Origin: Gracilaria caudata
Lineage: Eukaryota; Rhodophyta; Florideophyceae; Gracilariales; Gracilariaceae
DNA length: 64,000 nucleotides
Direction of reading: 5' to 3'
Assembly: GCA_030374735.1 (NCBI GenBank)
Contig: JASCIV010000015.1
Location: 1 to 64,000, forward strand
Below the pieces are notes generated by a model. The model did no database searches and was not told where the DNA came from. It saw nothing but the letters and a program-made list of their open reading frames with translations. The translations under genes and the position numbers were made by a program. Every line of letters begins with the position of its first letter. The stretch's first letter is position 1. Below, one piece after another: positions 19,894 through 29,511 of this stretch.

Positions 19894-22194
19894 CTAAATC
19901 CTAAGGTTCTTACTCGGATCCACCTTGTTCTTCTCTTCAATACTATGTCCCAAAACAAGCTCTTCCAAACGGTCCACGTCCTTCGCCGATCCAACGAACA
20001 ACGGCACGCTCATTTCAAGGCTCCACGCCGACAGCTCCAGAAGCGTTCTCTTTCCAACGCTCGCTCTGCCGCCGGCCTGCCTGGCCACGAACGCCAGCGG
20101 CGCCGCCTCCGACAAGAACTTTGCCAGATCCTTCTTCTGCGGACCAGGCAACATCAGAATGCCGCCCTTCGTGAGCACGTTGTGGAAGTTGGCAACCAGG
20201 TTGTTCAAATGTCTGAACTTCTTACCGCTTCCCTCACTCTCCAGCTCGGCCATGAACTTGGCAACGCCGTCCACAACGTTGGGCAACACCGACGTGTCAA
20301 CCGAGTAAAGGGGACCAGTAGCCGGTGTATGCACATGCTGCTTCGAAAGCACAAAGTGACCAGACACTGAATCCAACGTGAATATATGCACGCCGTATCC
20401 CATGCTGTACGTAAGATAGGTAGAAGATCCATACATACAGTAGCCCGCGGCAACCTGCTCAAAGCCAGGCCGTTGCAACAGATCGGCCGTGTCACCCTCC
20501 TTACCCGGCGCCGACTTTCGGTAATATACAGAGAAAATCGAACCAAGCGAGGCGCCAGGTACACCGCACAACGGATTGTACACCACAATGTAGTTGCCAA
20601 CATCGGTGCCCGATTCCAACGCCATGGGCTGATTCGAGATCGAACTGAAGATCAAGCAGCAAAGACCCGACGAAGCGAGCGAGGCATGGATCTGAGAGTT
20701 TGCAAACGACGCCAACGCCGAAAAGTTGGCGTTGGGCGCATCACACAGCTGCGCCCTGACGCACTTGAAGGCGACGCCGAGTTCGGTGATGAGCAGGCTA
20801 AGGTCGTTGGAGCCATGCGGGAACTTGCGCTGCAACTCAGTACTGAACCTCTTGATGGTCATCATGGGCTTGACGCCCGCCACACCGGTAGGAGCTTCAT
20901 CGAAGTGAGGCGGCGGGATGACAGTCATATCTAGCCACGAATTGGAGCGTCCAAGTGAGTTCTCCGGGGCGTCATTGGACTTTGCTTCCATTTCCTTGAT
21001 GGCGTCATCAACAACCTGACGTGCCTTCTCCGGCGGTGAGTAGTGGGCCGAGTCCTTGAGGGTGGTATTGACACAGTTGATGTTCTTATGGGACAAAACG
21101 CCGGTAATAAGCTTGTTCCAGCTCTGATGACACTCCTCGATGACCTCCTTCGCGTAGTGGGCGCTCTGCACCTGTTCACGGAAGGCAAACAAATTGAGCG
21201 CCTTTCCGTCAGGCACCTTATAGGTCCTGAACCACGAAAAGGTAGCGTGCAACAGACCGGGGAAGACACGGTACAGATCGTCAACGTCGTGCAGGTCATC
21301 AGCGATGGGGTCATTGACGTTGATGACAATGATCTTCCAGTCCATCTCACCCTCATCAATCATGCCAAGCACGCCCAGTACCTTGACTTGCATGACCTCG
21401 CCAATACGGCAGGCCTTGCCGCCAATCTCACACACATCCAAAGGATCGCCGTCTCCCAGCGCGCCGGTCTCCATGTGCACCTGGGTGGGATCCTCCCAGG
21501 TCTGCGGGAAGCAGCCATAGTTCCAGATGTAGCCCTTGTATGGGTACACGTTATGTACAAATCGCTTCTTGCCCTTCTTGGTGTCCTGCACGACAGGCGC
21601 CAACACACTCTTGGTGTGCAACTCAAGTTTGGCATTGGTCCACCTCGGAATCTCGCAGATGAAGTTTAGCACGCCAGCGTCCTTGTCCGCGTACAGAGGG
21701 ATGTCATGCAAAGGGTTGATGACGCCGTGGTGTTCCTTGCGGAAGAAGAACTTGAAATCGGCGTTATGCGCAGCAGAACGGTCCTCCACGCGCACCAGAC
21801 TGTACTGATCGTCGGTAGCGGCGACGGCGACGTCGACGTCGACGTCGTTCACCTCCGGACGTGGCTCCACATCGGCAGCGTGCGTCATGACGACAGGCTC
21901 AGTGTGAACGTTCTCAGCACTACCAGCGTCAACGGCACGTCTCTTCGGCGCGCGCGACTTGCTTCTCGCCGACCGCCGCTTCATGCAGTCGGCGGCAGCA
22001 GCGAACACGCGTTGAAAAAAGGCGCAGCCGACACGGGGGGGGCCCTGCGTCACACGCCGCTGTGCGCGACTCGACCGCAACCACGGCTCGCACCGCCTGC
22101 GCCACAAATCGGGCGCGCTTGCGCGCAGCCGCTCGCTGACAGTAGCGCTGCTGCTGCGCGCGTGCGCTCGACAAGCGCGCCTGACACTTTGCAT
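19894..22194 (-). CDS. inorganic pyrophosphatase fused to a degenerate FBPase-like domain
   Basis: The single frame encodes 766 residues. Residues about 145-400 are a family I soluble pyrophosphatase (PPi + H2O to 2 Pi), with the eukaryotic-type blocks EIPRWTNAKLE, KGYIWNYGCFPQTWEDP, GDGDPLDVCEIG and DEGEMDWK and all expected acidic residues, so it should be active. Residues about 445-750 resemble fructose-1,6-bisphosphatase: AGYCMYGSSTYL, GGILMLPGP, GGRASVGKRTLLEL and PLFVGSAKDV. However, the metal-binding DPLDGS motif reads NPLCGV and the upstream acidic SEED-type block is absent. This half is therefore probably catalytically dead and perhaps regulatory. The first 70 residues are Arg/Ala-rich and could be a plastid leader. 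The ATG at 21984 (696 residues) is an equally good start, because the upstream gene ends only 47 bases before 22194. Confidence 0.88.
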   Translation of the reverse strand: MQSVRRACRAHARSSSATVSERLRASAPDLWRRRCEPWLRSSRAQRRVTQGPPRVGCAFFQRVFAAAADCMKRRSARSKSRAPKRRAVDAGSAENVHTEPVVMTHAADVEPRPEVNDVDVDVAVAATDDQYSLVRVEDRSAAHNADFKFFFRKEHHGVINPLHDIPLYADKDAGVLNFICEIPRWTNAKLELHTKSVLAPVVQDTKKGKKRFVHNVYPYKGYIWNYGCFPQTWEDPTQVHMETGALGDGDPLDVCEIGGKACRIGEVMQVKVLGVLGMIDEGEMDWKIIVINVNDPIADDLHDVDDLYRVFPGLLHATFSWFRTYKVPDGKALNLFAFREQVQSAHYAKEVIEECHQSWNKLITGVLSHKNINCVNTTLKDSAHYSPPEKARQVVDDAIKEMEAKSNDAPENSLGRSNSWLDMTVIPPPHFDEAPTGVAGVKPMMTIKRFSTELQRKFPHGSNDLSLLITELGVAFKCVRAQLCDAPNANFSALASFANSQIHASLASSGLCCLIFSSISNQPMALESGTDVGNYIVVYNPLCGVPGASLGSIFSVYYRKSAPGKEGDTADLLQRPGFEQVAAGYCMYGSSTYLTYSMGYGVHIFTLDSVSGHFVLSKQHVHTPATGPLYSVDTSVLPNVVDGVAKFMAELESEGSGKKFRHLNNLVANFHNVLTKGGILMLPGPQKKDLAKFLSEAAPLAFVARQAGGRASVGKRTLLELSAWSLEMSVPLFVGSAKDVDRLEELVLGHSIEEKNKVDPSKNLRI

Positions 22195-22241
22195 CACCAA
22201 CTCTCAAAAACTGGAGAATCTTTGCTTTTCTCACACGTGTG

Positions 22242-22808
22242 CTACGCGCGGTTGACCGCGAGCAGCGCGCGTTGCACCGAGGCGGCGCCCGCCGACGTGA
22301 ACATGGACGCCAGGTACACGGACGTGCCCCACTGCGGGTGGCGCACCACCGTGCACCCGCCCACCACCTCCGTGCTGTATCCCAGCAGTCTCGTGGCGCC
22401 GTCCGCCTCCGCGTAGACGCCCACGCCGCGTCCCCACGTTGCGTATCCGCTGGCCGGGTCCGCCGCCTCCACCCACGCCGCCGTCTCCCCCCCCACAAGC
22501 TGCTCGCGCACCGCGCGCGCCCACCGGAAGAAGCGCTCCAACTGGCGGTCCTTCTCCAACGCCTGCGCCTCGCCAAACGACATGAGCGGCGTTTCGCAGC
22601 GCTGCATCGTCACGATCACCGTCAACTCGCCCGTCCTGGGCGCCTCCGGCAAGATGGTGCGCAGCTCGCGCGCCAGCGACGCGTTTGCGCGGTGCGCCGA
22701 GTACTGCAATCCGTCGAAGCTGTGCGACAGCGTGGGCGACACAAGCGTGTGCGCGCGGATGCGCTGCGCGCGACGCTGCGCCACGCCGGTGGGAGCCACC
22801 GCACTCAT
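22242..22808 (-). CDS. MMADHC: MMADHC-like (cblD) cobalamin trafficking protein
   Basis: The gene encodes 188 residues from the ATG at 22808. The C-terminal domain matches methylmalonic aciduria and homocystinuria type D protein. The segment WVEAADPASG followed by LLGYSTEVVGGCTVVRHPQWGTSVYLASMF corresponds to the conserved ADFIDPSSG ... GCCKVIRH..WGT region of that family. MMADHC works with MMACHC to deliver processed cobalamin to methionine synthase and, where present, methylmalonyl-CoA mutase. It is shorter than the human protein at the N terminus, with no clear targeting signal, which suits a cytosolic role serving methionine synthase. It is divergent from the phosphate translocator and lies just upstream of the pyrophosphatase fusion on the same strand. 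Confidence 0.82.
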   Translation of the reverse strand: MSAVAPTGVAQRRAQRIRAHTLVSPTLSHSFDGLQYSAHRANASLARELRTILPEAPRTGELTVIVTMQRCETPLMSFGEAQALEKDRQLERFFRWARAVREQLVGGETAAWVEAADPASGYATWGRGVGVYAEADGATRLLGYSTEVVGGCTVVRHPQWGTSVYLASMFTSAGAASVQRALLAVNRA

Positions 22809-23178
22809 TGCGAGCAGCCCGAGCAGCAGATCCGCCACGCAACTCGCCGCGCGTGCGCCGCCAACGGGCGGGGGCGCACACGCGACGAGACATCGCCCTT
22901 AGCAGCTACTCGCGCGCACGGCGCGTCGAATCTGCCACCGCGCACACGCGCCACACGTGGTACACGCATCGCGATCCGGAACGCATTGGCGGCGTGATCT
23001 GCGGTGGCTCTTCGCAACGCGCCGTCTGTGGCTGCCGTAGCGCGTGCTCGTCGCCTCGCACGCCTGCCACACAGCGTTCTGCCGTCGATAAAAGTTGCAT
23101 CTCGTCGACGTCGCCGCGCTGCGCTCTCGACAGCATTGTGCACAGCTGACAATCGTCGCGTCCGTGACTGCTGTCGTC
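22809..23178. promoter_or_regulatory. GC-rich divergent promoter region
   Basis: These 370 bases lie between the MMADHC-like and phosphate-translocator start codons. A GATAAAA element at 23087-23093, 86 bases before the translocator ATG, is a weak TATA candidate. Confidence 0.4.
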
Positions 23179-24348
23179 ATGTCCGCCTTCGTTCTTCACG
23201 CGCCCGTCGTGCGCGCGGCGCAGTCTGCGTCTGCGCGCTGTTGCATCGGTCGCACCCGCTTTGTGCCGCGCGTGAACGCGCTGTGTGCGTCGCGCGCCGT
23301 CGCGCGGCGCGCGCGCGTGTGGCGCGTCTGTGCTAGCGCCTCGGGCGCTTCGGAGGTGTCCAAGCCTGTGCCGCAGAGCTCGGCGCCCCCGTTGGAGAAG
23401 AGGACCAGTCGTCTGCGTGTGGGCGTGTACATTTTGTTGTGGTATGCATTCAACATTGTGTACAACATCTCCAACAAGAGGGTGCTCAATTGGTTCCCCG
23501 TGCCCTGGTTCGTGTCCTGGGTGCAGCTTCTGGTCGGCGCTTTGTACGTGCTTCCGATCTGGATGCTGCGCATCAGAAAGGCCCCCGTCGTGCCGAGGGA
23601 CGCCCTCAACACCCTGTTGCCCATCTCCGTTGGCCATATCATCGGTCATGTGTCCACCGTCGTGTCGTTGGGCGCCGTCGCTGTCTCCTTCACCCACGTC
23701 GTCAAGAGCATGGAACCGTTTGTCAACGTCGTTGGTTCCGCTGTTTTCCTTAACTCCATCTTCCCCTTTCCTGTGTATCTCTCGCTGTTGCCAGTCGTGG
23801 CCGGTGTCGTCATGGCCTCCGTCACCGAGGTGTCCTTCACCTGGCTTGGATTTCTCTCCGCCATGACTTCCAACTTCGCCTTCACCGCCCGTAATATTTT
23901 TTCAAAGCTCTCCATGAACAAGCCCAAGGGCCAAAACATGGGTCCCGCTAACTTATTCGCTGTGCTGTCCATCATGTCCACCATCATCCTCGCTCCGTTT
24001 GCGCTTGTCATTGACCATCCCGCCAAGCTCATCTCCGCCTGGAAGACCGCCACCGTGGGCGCCACAGCCGTAGTTACAGCTCCCAAGTTGTTACTTTACT
24101 TGTTCATTTCTGGCTTGTTCTTCTATCTCTACCAAGAAGTTGCGTTCAAGGCATTGGACTCTGTGCATCCAATCACTCACGCCGTTGCAAACACCGTCAA
24201 GAGGGTGGTCATCATCGTCACCTCCGTCTTTGTCTTCCAAAATCCTATCACAAAAGCAAACGCTCTCGGCTCTACCGTAGCACTTATCGGCGTTCTTTTG
24301 TACTCCATTACGAAGAACTACTTCCCTGAGAAGAAAAGAAGCGCTTGA
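23179..24348 (+). CDS. plastid triose-phosphate/phosphate translocator family
   Basis: The gene encodes 389 residues from the first ATG at 23179; the frame upstream lacks an ATG. An Arg/Ala/Ser-rich leader of about 60-75 residues looks like a plastid transit peptide. The rest is a multispan TPT/PPT/GPT transporter of the drug/metabolite transporter superfamily, which exchanges phosphorylated sugars or PEP for phosphate across the inner plastid envelope. Signatures are YNISNKRVLNWFPVPW, SFTHVVKSMEPFVNV and YQEVAFKALDSVHPITHAV followed by NTVKRVVIIVTS, with the Lys-Arg pair that binds phosphate. The YQEVA...HPITHAVANTVKRVVI block is closest to the TPT/PPT branches, but the substrate cannot be settled by eye. 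It converges on COP1 across 0.8 kb. Confidence 0.9.
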   Translation: MSAFVLHAPVVRAAQSASARCCIGRTRFVPRVNALCASRAVARRARVWRVCASASGASEVSKPVPQSSAPPLEKRTSRLRVGVYILLWYAFNIVYNISNKRVLNWFPVPWFVSWVQLLVGALYVLPIWMLRIRKAPVVPRDALNTLLPISVGHIIGHVSTVVSLGAVAVSFTHVVKSMEPFVNVVGSAVFLNSIFPFPVYLSLLPVVAGVVMASVTEVSFTWLGFLSAMTSNFAFTARNIFSKLSMNKPKGQNMGPANLFAVLSIMSTIILAPFALVIDHPAKLISAWKTATVGATAVVTAPKLLLYLFISGLFFYLYQEVAFKALDSVHPITHAVANTVKRVVIIVTSVFVFQNPITKANALGSTVALIGVLLYSITKNYFPEKKRSA

Positions 24349-25149
24349 GCACACTTGAGCTATCACCGCTTGATCACGCGACATGCTTTTCCTCCTGCCT
24401 TCCATTTTTGTTTACATCAAAACAATGATCCGCACATTCTGACAAACATATGCGCGTCTTCCTCTCTGCAGCCACACCCTGCAATAAACATCTCTGTCTG
24501 ACCAGAATGAGGTTCAGCCCCTCCGCCACCCATCAGCACGCTGGGGAATGGGAATGTGACAGTTTCCCCTGCCACATCTACACGTGAGATTGCGAGTTTA
24601 CACAGATGCTCTGCAAAGCTAAGGCACTAAATATACACTCTGTATCGTAAAGAATGCCGTCAGGGTAAGTGTTTAGGAGCTCTCACAAACTTGTCGCCTC
24701 ACCGTAACCTACCATAGAGTTACCTTTGAAACATGCCCGAGCTGTCGTCATCCCACACCGAACTTGTTCACAATTCTCACAAGCGGGTTCTTCCCTGGAC
24801 TTCGAAATGGCTTCTTTTTTGGATCCACCGTCGAGGAACGCAATGGCACTAGAGACGGCAACTCTGCGCTTACTCGGCACATGGCTTCACATCCAATACT
24901 TAGAATCAGGGGCTTTCTACAAAGTAAGCGGGTCATCATGTACCGCCGCACCATTCGGTAGACACACTACCTTTTAAATCCTGGTGTGGGAACGAAACTA
25001 ACAATAGTTAAAAGAAGCAGCCAACCGTGGCCGCTCTACGACTTCTAGATTTAAGACAAACAAGCTCATGTGGTAGTGTTCACAAGAAACAGTCAATATT
25101 TGAGTTGGGATAAGAAAAAACGATTAAGCCTCCACCAGTACTGCGTGCG
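24349..25149. other. convergent intergenic region
   Basis: This separates the 3' ends of the translocator and COP1 genes. Only short open frames and no recognisable RNA gene or repeat are seen. Confidence 0.5.
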
Positions 25150-27150
25150 TCAGTCACCCTTCCGTTCTTCACCATTGCCATCATCATCATCATCATCTTT
25201 GTCGTCAGCCTCAAGCGACAAAACCTTGATTGTGCCCAAACTGTTGGCAGCAACAAGTTTCGTCGGGTCCTTTGGACACCAGCACACACTGCTCACAAAT
25301 TGCGACTCATCATCGTCATCCTGAATCTCCTTCCCAGTCAATGGGTCTACACTCGAAAACCGGTAGCCGGTAAAAGGTCTCGGAATTGCCTTGTAGTAAC
25401 AATACACCATATCCTCTTCAGAGCCGCACGCGATATAATCCGGAGTGACACTGAGCCCGACAAAGTTTCTGTCGTTCGTATGCCCTGTGAAATTTCGTTC
25501 CAGCGTCATGGTGTTAAGATCCCACAGTTTAACAGTAGAGTCCACCGAAGCAGACACCAATGACGATGGCGACATGAATTTGACGTAACTGACGGCGCGA
25601 GTATGCGACTTGAACACGTGAAGAGGCTGCTTGAACATGCGAAGATCATAGTAATGAATTCCAAAGTCGACGCTTCCAAACGCGATTTTCTCTGGAGCCG
25701 TGGGGTGAAACTTGACAGAGCATACATTTGCCGGTGAGTTGTCAATGGTAAGAACGCTGGACCTTTGCGAGGTGCACCACAGCTTGACACGACAGTCATC
25801 AGAGCCCGACGCAAACACGGTGGGTTTGGACGGACAATAATCGACGCTCCAAACGCGTCGCTCATGTTCTTCGTAAACGCGCAGCGCCTTTGCTTGACTA
25901 ACGTCCCAAAGAGCAACGACGCCCTCGTAGTCCGACGACACTAACAGGTGTCTGATGTACGGATTCCAGCAAATCCAACTAAGCTTCGCGTTGGTCTTGA
26001 TCTCTCGGATGGGATAGTGAGTATCTGACAGGTTTCGCGTAACGTTCGAGAACTCAAATATCTTGATGCGCTTAGTGACTCCAGCAGTGGCTAGCAACTC
26101 GGATTCACGATCAAATTCGATGGAGGAAACAATGTTAGACACCTTGAAAACATCTCGACACGGTGCATCTGGAACGCGAGCCACGTGCATCAGAGTGGCA
26201 GTATCGCGAAAACGGGTAAATTGCGTAAGTTTAGATATGTCATCCTTGAAGGACTTCAGTGCCCTCGCTCGCTTCTCGCCCTTTTGAGAGGCCACGGTCG
26301 AAAAGTAATGACTCTGTAGCACGTCATAATTCCTGGACAGTCGTTTTCTCTTCTTCGTAAAGCGCGGGTCCCTCGAAATGACATCGGTTGACGGCGAGTT
26401 GTTCTCCAATGCAACGCCCTCACGACGCTGTTCAGACGCGCAGCTGGTGGCTGACGAGGTTTCCGGGGTGCCGAAGCGGGCACGATGCAACTCGGCGGCA
26501 TTCACATCATCATCTAGAAGAGAAACCTCGCGCTGCAACCTGTTAATCATGCCCTGTTTGACGGTGCGCACATGTCGAAGAAAGTCCAACAAGAGGTCGT
26601 TTTCCACTCGTCGCTCCACATCCTCCTTCTGCTCGAGCTTCTGCTGCAGTTTCGCAATGACGCCAGCCAGCTGCTCCGCGTTGAGTTGCTCGCCAGCGGC
26701 CAACAACTGCTCGCTGCGCATTAGCGACGCGCGCGGTGGTGGTGGCGGCGGCGGCGGTGTATGCTGCACAACCAGCTGACGCACGCGCGGCGGCGCAAGA
26801 GGCGTTCTGGGCGTGGACAAGCTGGCCACGGCGGCGTCGGCCACCGCCTGCGCGCGCGCGCGACGCTCCGCGGCGTCGGCGCGCAGCTGCGGACGCGGAC
26901 GCGGGTTGAGCGGCGGCGGAGACGAGCGGTGCGCGGCGGCCGGCGCCTCGGGCGTGCGCGGCGGGGTGTGCGTGGCGGGCGTCAACATCTGCGCGGTGAG
27001 ATACGAGGCGCAGTTGGGACAGGTGCTGGCCTTGGCCAGATGAGTGGAGATACACTCGTAGCAGAAGACGTGGTGGCAACGCGTGGCGAAGGCGTCCGTG
27101 GGCGCGGAGAGACAGATGGCGCACGTGCGCGGCGACGACGAGGCGCTCAT
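25150..27150 (-). CDS. COP1: COP1-type RING/WD40 E3 ubiquitin ligase
   Basis: The gene encodes 666 residues from the ATG at 27150; an open upstream extension lacks the features of a coding start. A C3HC4 RING finger lies at about 9-46 (CAIC ... CHHVFCYEC ... CPNC). A Pro-rich low-complexity region with an eight-Pro run (about 55-140), a coiled coil (about 145-210) and a WD40 propeller (about 325-650) follow. The block SIEFDRESELLATAGVTKRI is the COP1 hallmark at the start of the propeller. In plants COP1 works with SPA proteins and CUL4-DDB1 to degrade light-signalling transcription factors. An acidic Asp-rich tail ends the protein. Confidence 0.95.
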   Translation of the reverse strand: MSASSSPRTCAICLSAPTDAFATRCHHVFCYECISTHLAKASTCPNCASYLTAQMLTPATHTPPRTPEAPAAAHRSSPPPLNPRPRPQLRADAAERRARAQAVADAAVASLSTPRTPLAPPRVRQLVVQHTPPPPPPPPRASLMRSEQLLAAGEQLNAEQLAGVIAKLQQKLEQKEDVERRVENDLLLDFLRHVRTVKQGMINRLQREVSLLDDDVNAAELHRARFGTPETSSATSCASEQRREGVALENNSPSTDVISRDPRFTKKRKRLSRNYDVLQSHYFSTVASQKGEKRARALKSFKDDISKLTQFTRFRDTATLMHVARVPDAPCRDVFKVSNIVSSIEFDRESELLATAGVTKRIKIFEFSNVTRNLSDTHYPIREIKTNAKLSWICWNPYIRHLLVSSDYEGVVALWDVSQAKALRVYEEHERRVWSVDYCPSKPTVFASGSDDCRVKLWCTSQRSSVLTIDNSPANVCSVKFHPTAPEKIAFGSVDFGIHYYDLRMFKQPLHVFKSHTRAVSYVKFMSPSSLVSASVDSTVKLWDLNTMTLERNFTGHTNDRNFVGLSVTPDYIACGSEEDMVYCYYKAIPRPFTGYRFSSVDPLTGKEIQDDDDESQFVSSVCWCPKDPTKLVAANSLGTIKVLSLEADDKDDDDDDGNGEERKGD

Positions 27151-27569
27151 TGCTTGCGCGAGAGGGCGCGGCCGCGGGAGGACGGAGGAGATCTGGGGCG
27201 CGGCCGAGGGGTGTACGACAGCATGGCACTCGAATTGCAATTTGTAGCAGCGGCAGTCACGACGTCGTTGCGCGCCGCTGAATGGCCCCTTTGCGGAGCG
27301 CAGCCAATGCGACGCGGCGCAAACGAAAAAATCTGTGGGCGTCAGGTGTCCGCTGGTGTATCTGCGTTTTGAGGCCAGTACAGTGTCACTTTGTTTACTC
27401 GCCGCCCACCCGCGTGGAGAAAAGATCCACTGCATGACATGAATGACATTGTAACGGCCACGCATTGTTTTGACCCGAGCACATCCGCCTCCCCCCGGAA
27501 TTCGGCGACTCCTAATGGGTTCCCTCCTTTGTCTTTAGATACGTCTCGATACGTCGCCCGCCTCCGCGT
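27151..27569. promoter_or_regulatory. COP1 upstream region
   Basis: These 420 bases lie between the 3' end of the GH16 gene and the COP1 ATG, both on the minus strand. They must hold the COP1 promoter; no clear TATA box is seen. Confidence 0.4.
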
Positions 27570-29444
27570 CTACGATAAGCTGTCGTCCGTACCCAGGCCG
27601 TCCGTTGTTGCCCAGCCCGCTCCGTTCAGCTGCGGGTTTGCGAACTCGAACACCGTCGTCTCCGCGTCCGCCAGCAGCGCCGCCTTGCCGTTTGTCACCG
27701 CCGAGAAGCGCGAGCTGTAGCTTAGCGCGATGCGTCGCTGCACGCTCGACAGCTTGTCGCGCAACCTGGAGAAACGGACGTTTCCTATACCGCCCGCGCG
27801 CGATAGAGATTGGCCTTGGCGTACTGTGTACAGCGTCTGGTTGATGTACTTCTCGCCCAGTAGGTAATCTTGCTCCCCCATGCGCAGCGCTAAGTTGCGC
27901 TGTTCCACCTGCCGGAATGGAAGGTTCACCAAGTTCGTGAACGAGTTTTGGATATTTGTCATGGAGTCCATCACGTTCACCAGCGAGTCTTCCTCCTGAA
28001 ACACTTCTGAGAACGTGTTGTCGTCGTTAGCTGGGAACCGGTTGAACATTCCCAACAACTGCTCCCCGTAGTGATTTTCAAACCGAGTCATCTTTTCGTT
28101 CAGCGGCAGAGAACTGGGCGGATCTAATCCGTCTGCAGTGAACACATCCCATCGTCGAACGTACATGATCTCGAACGGTTGCTGCACCTGTTCGTCACTT
28201 GGAGTCTCTCGCGCCCATTGTACGTTGTACGAGTATGAAAAGTCGAACAACATCGATTGGTGAACCAGCGTGTTACGAGCGCGAAGTACCTCCACCCCAT
28301 CCACGTAGAACCGAATCTCCTTCGGTGACCAATACAGTCCGATGCGTCGCCGTCCTGATTTCCATGGCGCATCCAACGAATGCACCGAACCCGAGCTAAA
28401 GTGCCAGTCGTTTGCCAGTCGCTGTTGCGCTGTCAAATCTTCAAAGTTGGGATTCTTTTCGTTGAACAACGATTGTTTCACCACAATCGGCCCACCTCCC
28501 ATGTTTCCATCGCCATTATCCACCGCCGTCTCACTCGTGAATTCTCCCTTGTACCCAGAGAACACATGAATGTTTGGAACGTAACGCTCTTGATGGATGA
28601 CACTGTTCATGGCTTCTAACATATCAATCTCCTGCCATCTTCGAGACCGAATGGCGCTGGGGCATTCTAACTGCCGATCCCGATCGCTATTAGGATCAGT
28701 GTTCTTCACGAAACGACAGAAGCCGTCCACCATTTGGTCGTCGTGCATCCATACTGCTGCCACAGCGGGAGAATCTCCAAGCTGTACTTCGACCTCGAAG
28801 AAGCCATACTTGAAGCTTCGTTTCGATGTGATGTGCGCGCCCACCAAACGGGAGTACACGCGTGGCTTGCCCGTTACAAACTCAGGATGTGGAATGCAGT
28901 ACGGCTCAATCTTGCACTTGTCGTGCGTTACGCCAGCAAACTGGGTCTTTTCAGCGTCTTTGTAAAACGCGTTTCCGTTGTAATCGGTTGCGTGACATTC
29001 AATCTGGTCGTTGTGATTGCATTTGAACGTATTTGCATCACAGTAATACTCACGTTGCTTAAAGTACTCAAGAGGCTTGCTGTCTGTGCGAAGAATGAGT
29101 TTACCACCTCGTACTTCGTAGAACTTCTCTGCGGAGCCACCACCCGGTTCAGTGGTTGTGGCGAAAAAGGTTGACCATTGGGGTTGAGAAGTGGAAGGAG
29201 GCCCGTTCCAATTCGGGCAATTTGTGTCTGGGTTTCGCTTTCCGTGCGGATCCCATTTCGATAGGTCCAGGCGATTGCCATTGAACTCGTCTGATATTCT
29301 GAGATCGTACTCGAATGTGGCGGCGTCACGCCACGGCACATCTGGTGTGTACATTGCGGATGAGACCGTGGCTGAGAGTGCCAGCACGGTGGCAAAGACA
29401 AAGCGAAATGGGGAGAACATGATTGCAGGATCTGCGATGCGCAT
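27570..29444 (-). CDS. secreted GH16 glycoside hydrolase (agarase/porphyranase-like)
   Basis: The gene encodes 624 residues from the ATG at 29444. A second ATG at 29420 begins a cleaner signal peptide (MFSPFRFVFATVLALSATVSSA) and may be the real start. The GH16 fold spans about 43-430: an N-terminal SDEFNG..LDLSKW, the SKRSFKYGFFEVEVQL strand block, and the catalytic EIDMLE with nucleophile Glu272, Asp274 and acid/base Glu277. The E-I-D-x-x-E spacing is the beta-bulge form found in agarases, porphyranases, carrageenases and laminarinases. The C-terminal 190 residues match nothing I know. Secretion suggests action on extracellular or wall polysaccharide, and in a red alga probably the cell's own sulfated galactan (inference). 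Confidence 0.87.
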   Translation of the reverse strand: MRIADPAIMFSPFRFVFATVLALSATVSSAMYTPDVPWRDAATFEYDLRISDEFNGNRLDLSKWDPHGKRNPDTNCPNWNGPPSTSQPQWSTFFATTTEPGGGSAEKFYEVRGGKLILRTDSKPLEYFKQREYYCDANTFKCNHNDQIECHATDYNGNAFYKDAEKTQFAGVTHDKCKIEPYCIPHPEFVTGKPRVYSRLVGAHITSKRSFKYGFFEVEVQLGDSPAVAAVWMHDDQMVDGFCRFVKNTDPNSDRDRQLECPSAIRSRRWQEIDMLEAMNSVIHQERYVPNIHVFSGYKGEFTSETAVDNGDGNMGGGPIVVKQSLFNEKNPNFEDLTAQQRLANDWHFSSGSVHSLDAPWKSGRRRIGLYWSPKEIRFYVDGVEVLRARNTLVHQSMLFDFSYSYNVQWARETPSDEQVQQPFEIMYVRRWDVFTADGLDPPSSLPLNEKMTRFENHYGEQLLGMFNRFPANDDNTFSEVFQEEDSLVNVMDSMTNIQNSFTNLVNLPFRQVEQRNLALRMGEQDYLLGEKYINQTLYTVRQGQSLSRAGGIGNVRFSRLRDKLSSVQRRIALSYSSRFSAVTNGKAALLADAETTVFEFANPQLNGAGWATTDGLGTDDSLS

Positions 29445-29504
29445 GGGCTTAATCCGCTAGCGGAGCATGTGAAGAACGAGACGGTGGGAGTTACGCGGAG
29501 CAAC

Positions 29505-29511
29505 TTTTATA
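29505..29511 (-). promoter_or_regulatory. TATA box of the GH16 gene
   Basis: On the minus strand the sequence reads ATATAAAAG here, about 60 bases before the ATG at 29444 and 85 before 29420. Confidence 0.6.

Noticed and set aside
22231..22893. Long Arg/Ala-rich frames overlapping the MMADHC-like gene
   Set aside because: They overlap a recognised gene, are composed of GC-driven low-complexity residues and show no motif.
23095..23178. N-terminal extension of the phosphate translocator
   Set aside because: It has no ATG; the first ATG at 23179 starts a leader of normal length for a plastid transit peptide.
26543..27372. Frames of 200 or more codons overlapping the COP1 RING region on both strands
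   Set aside because: They are GC-rich shadows of the RING and Pro-rich coding sequence.
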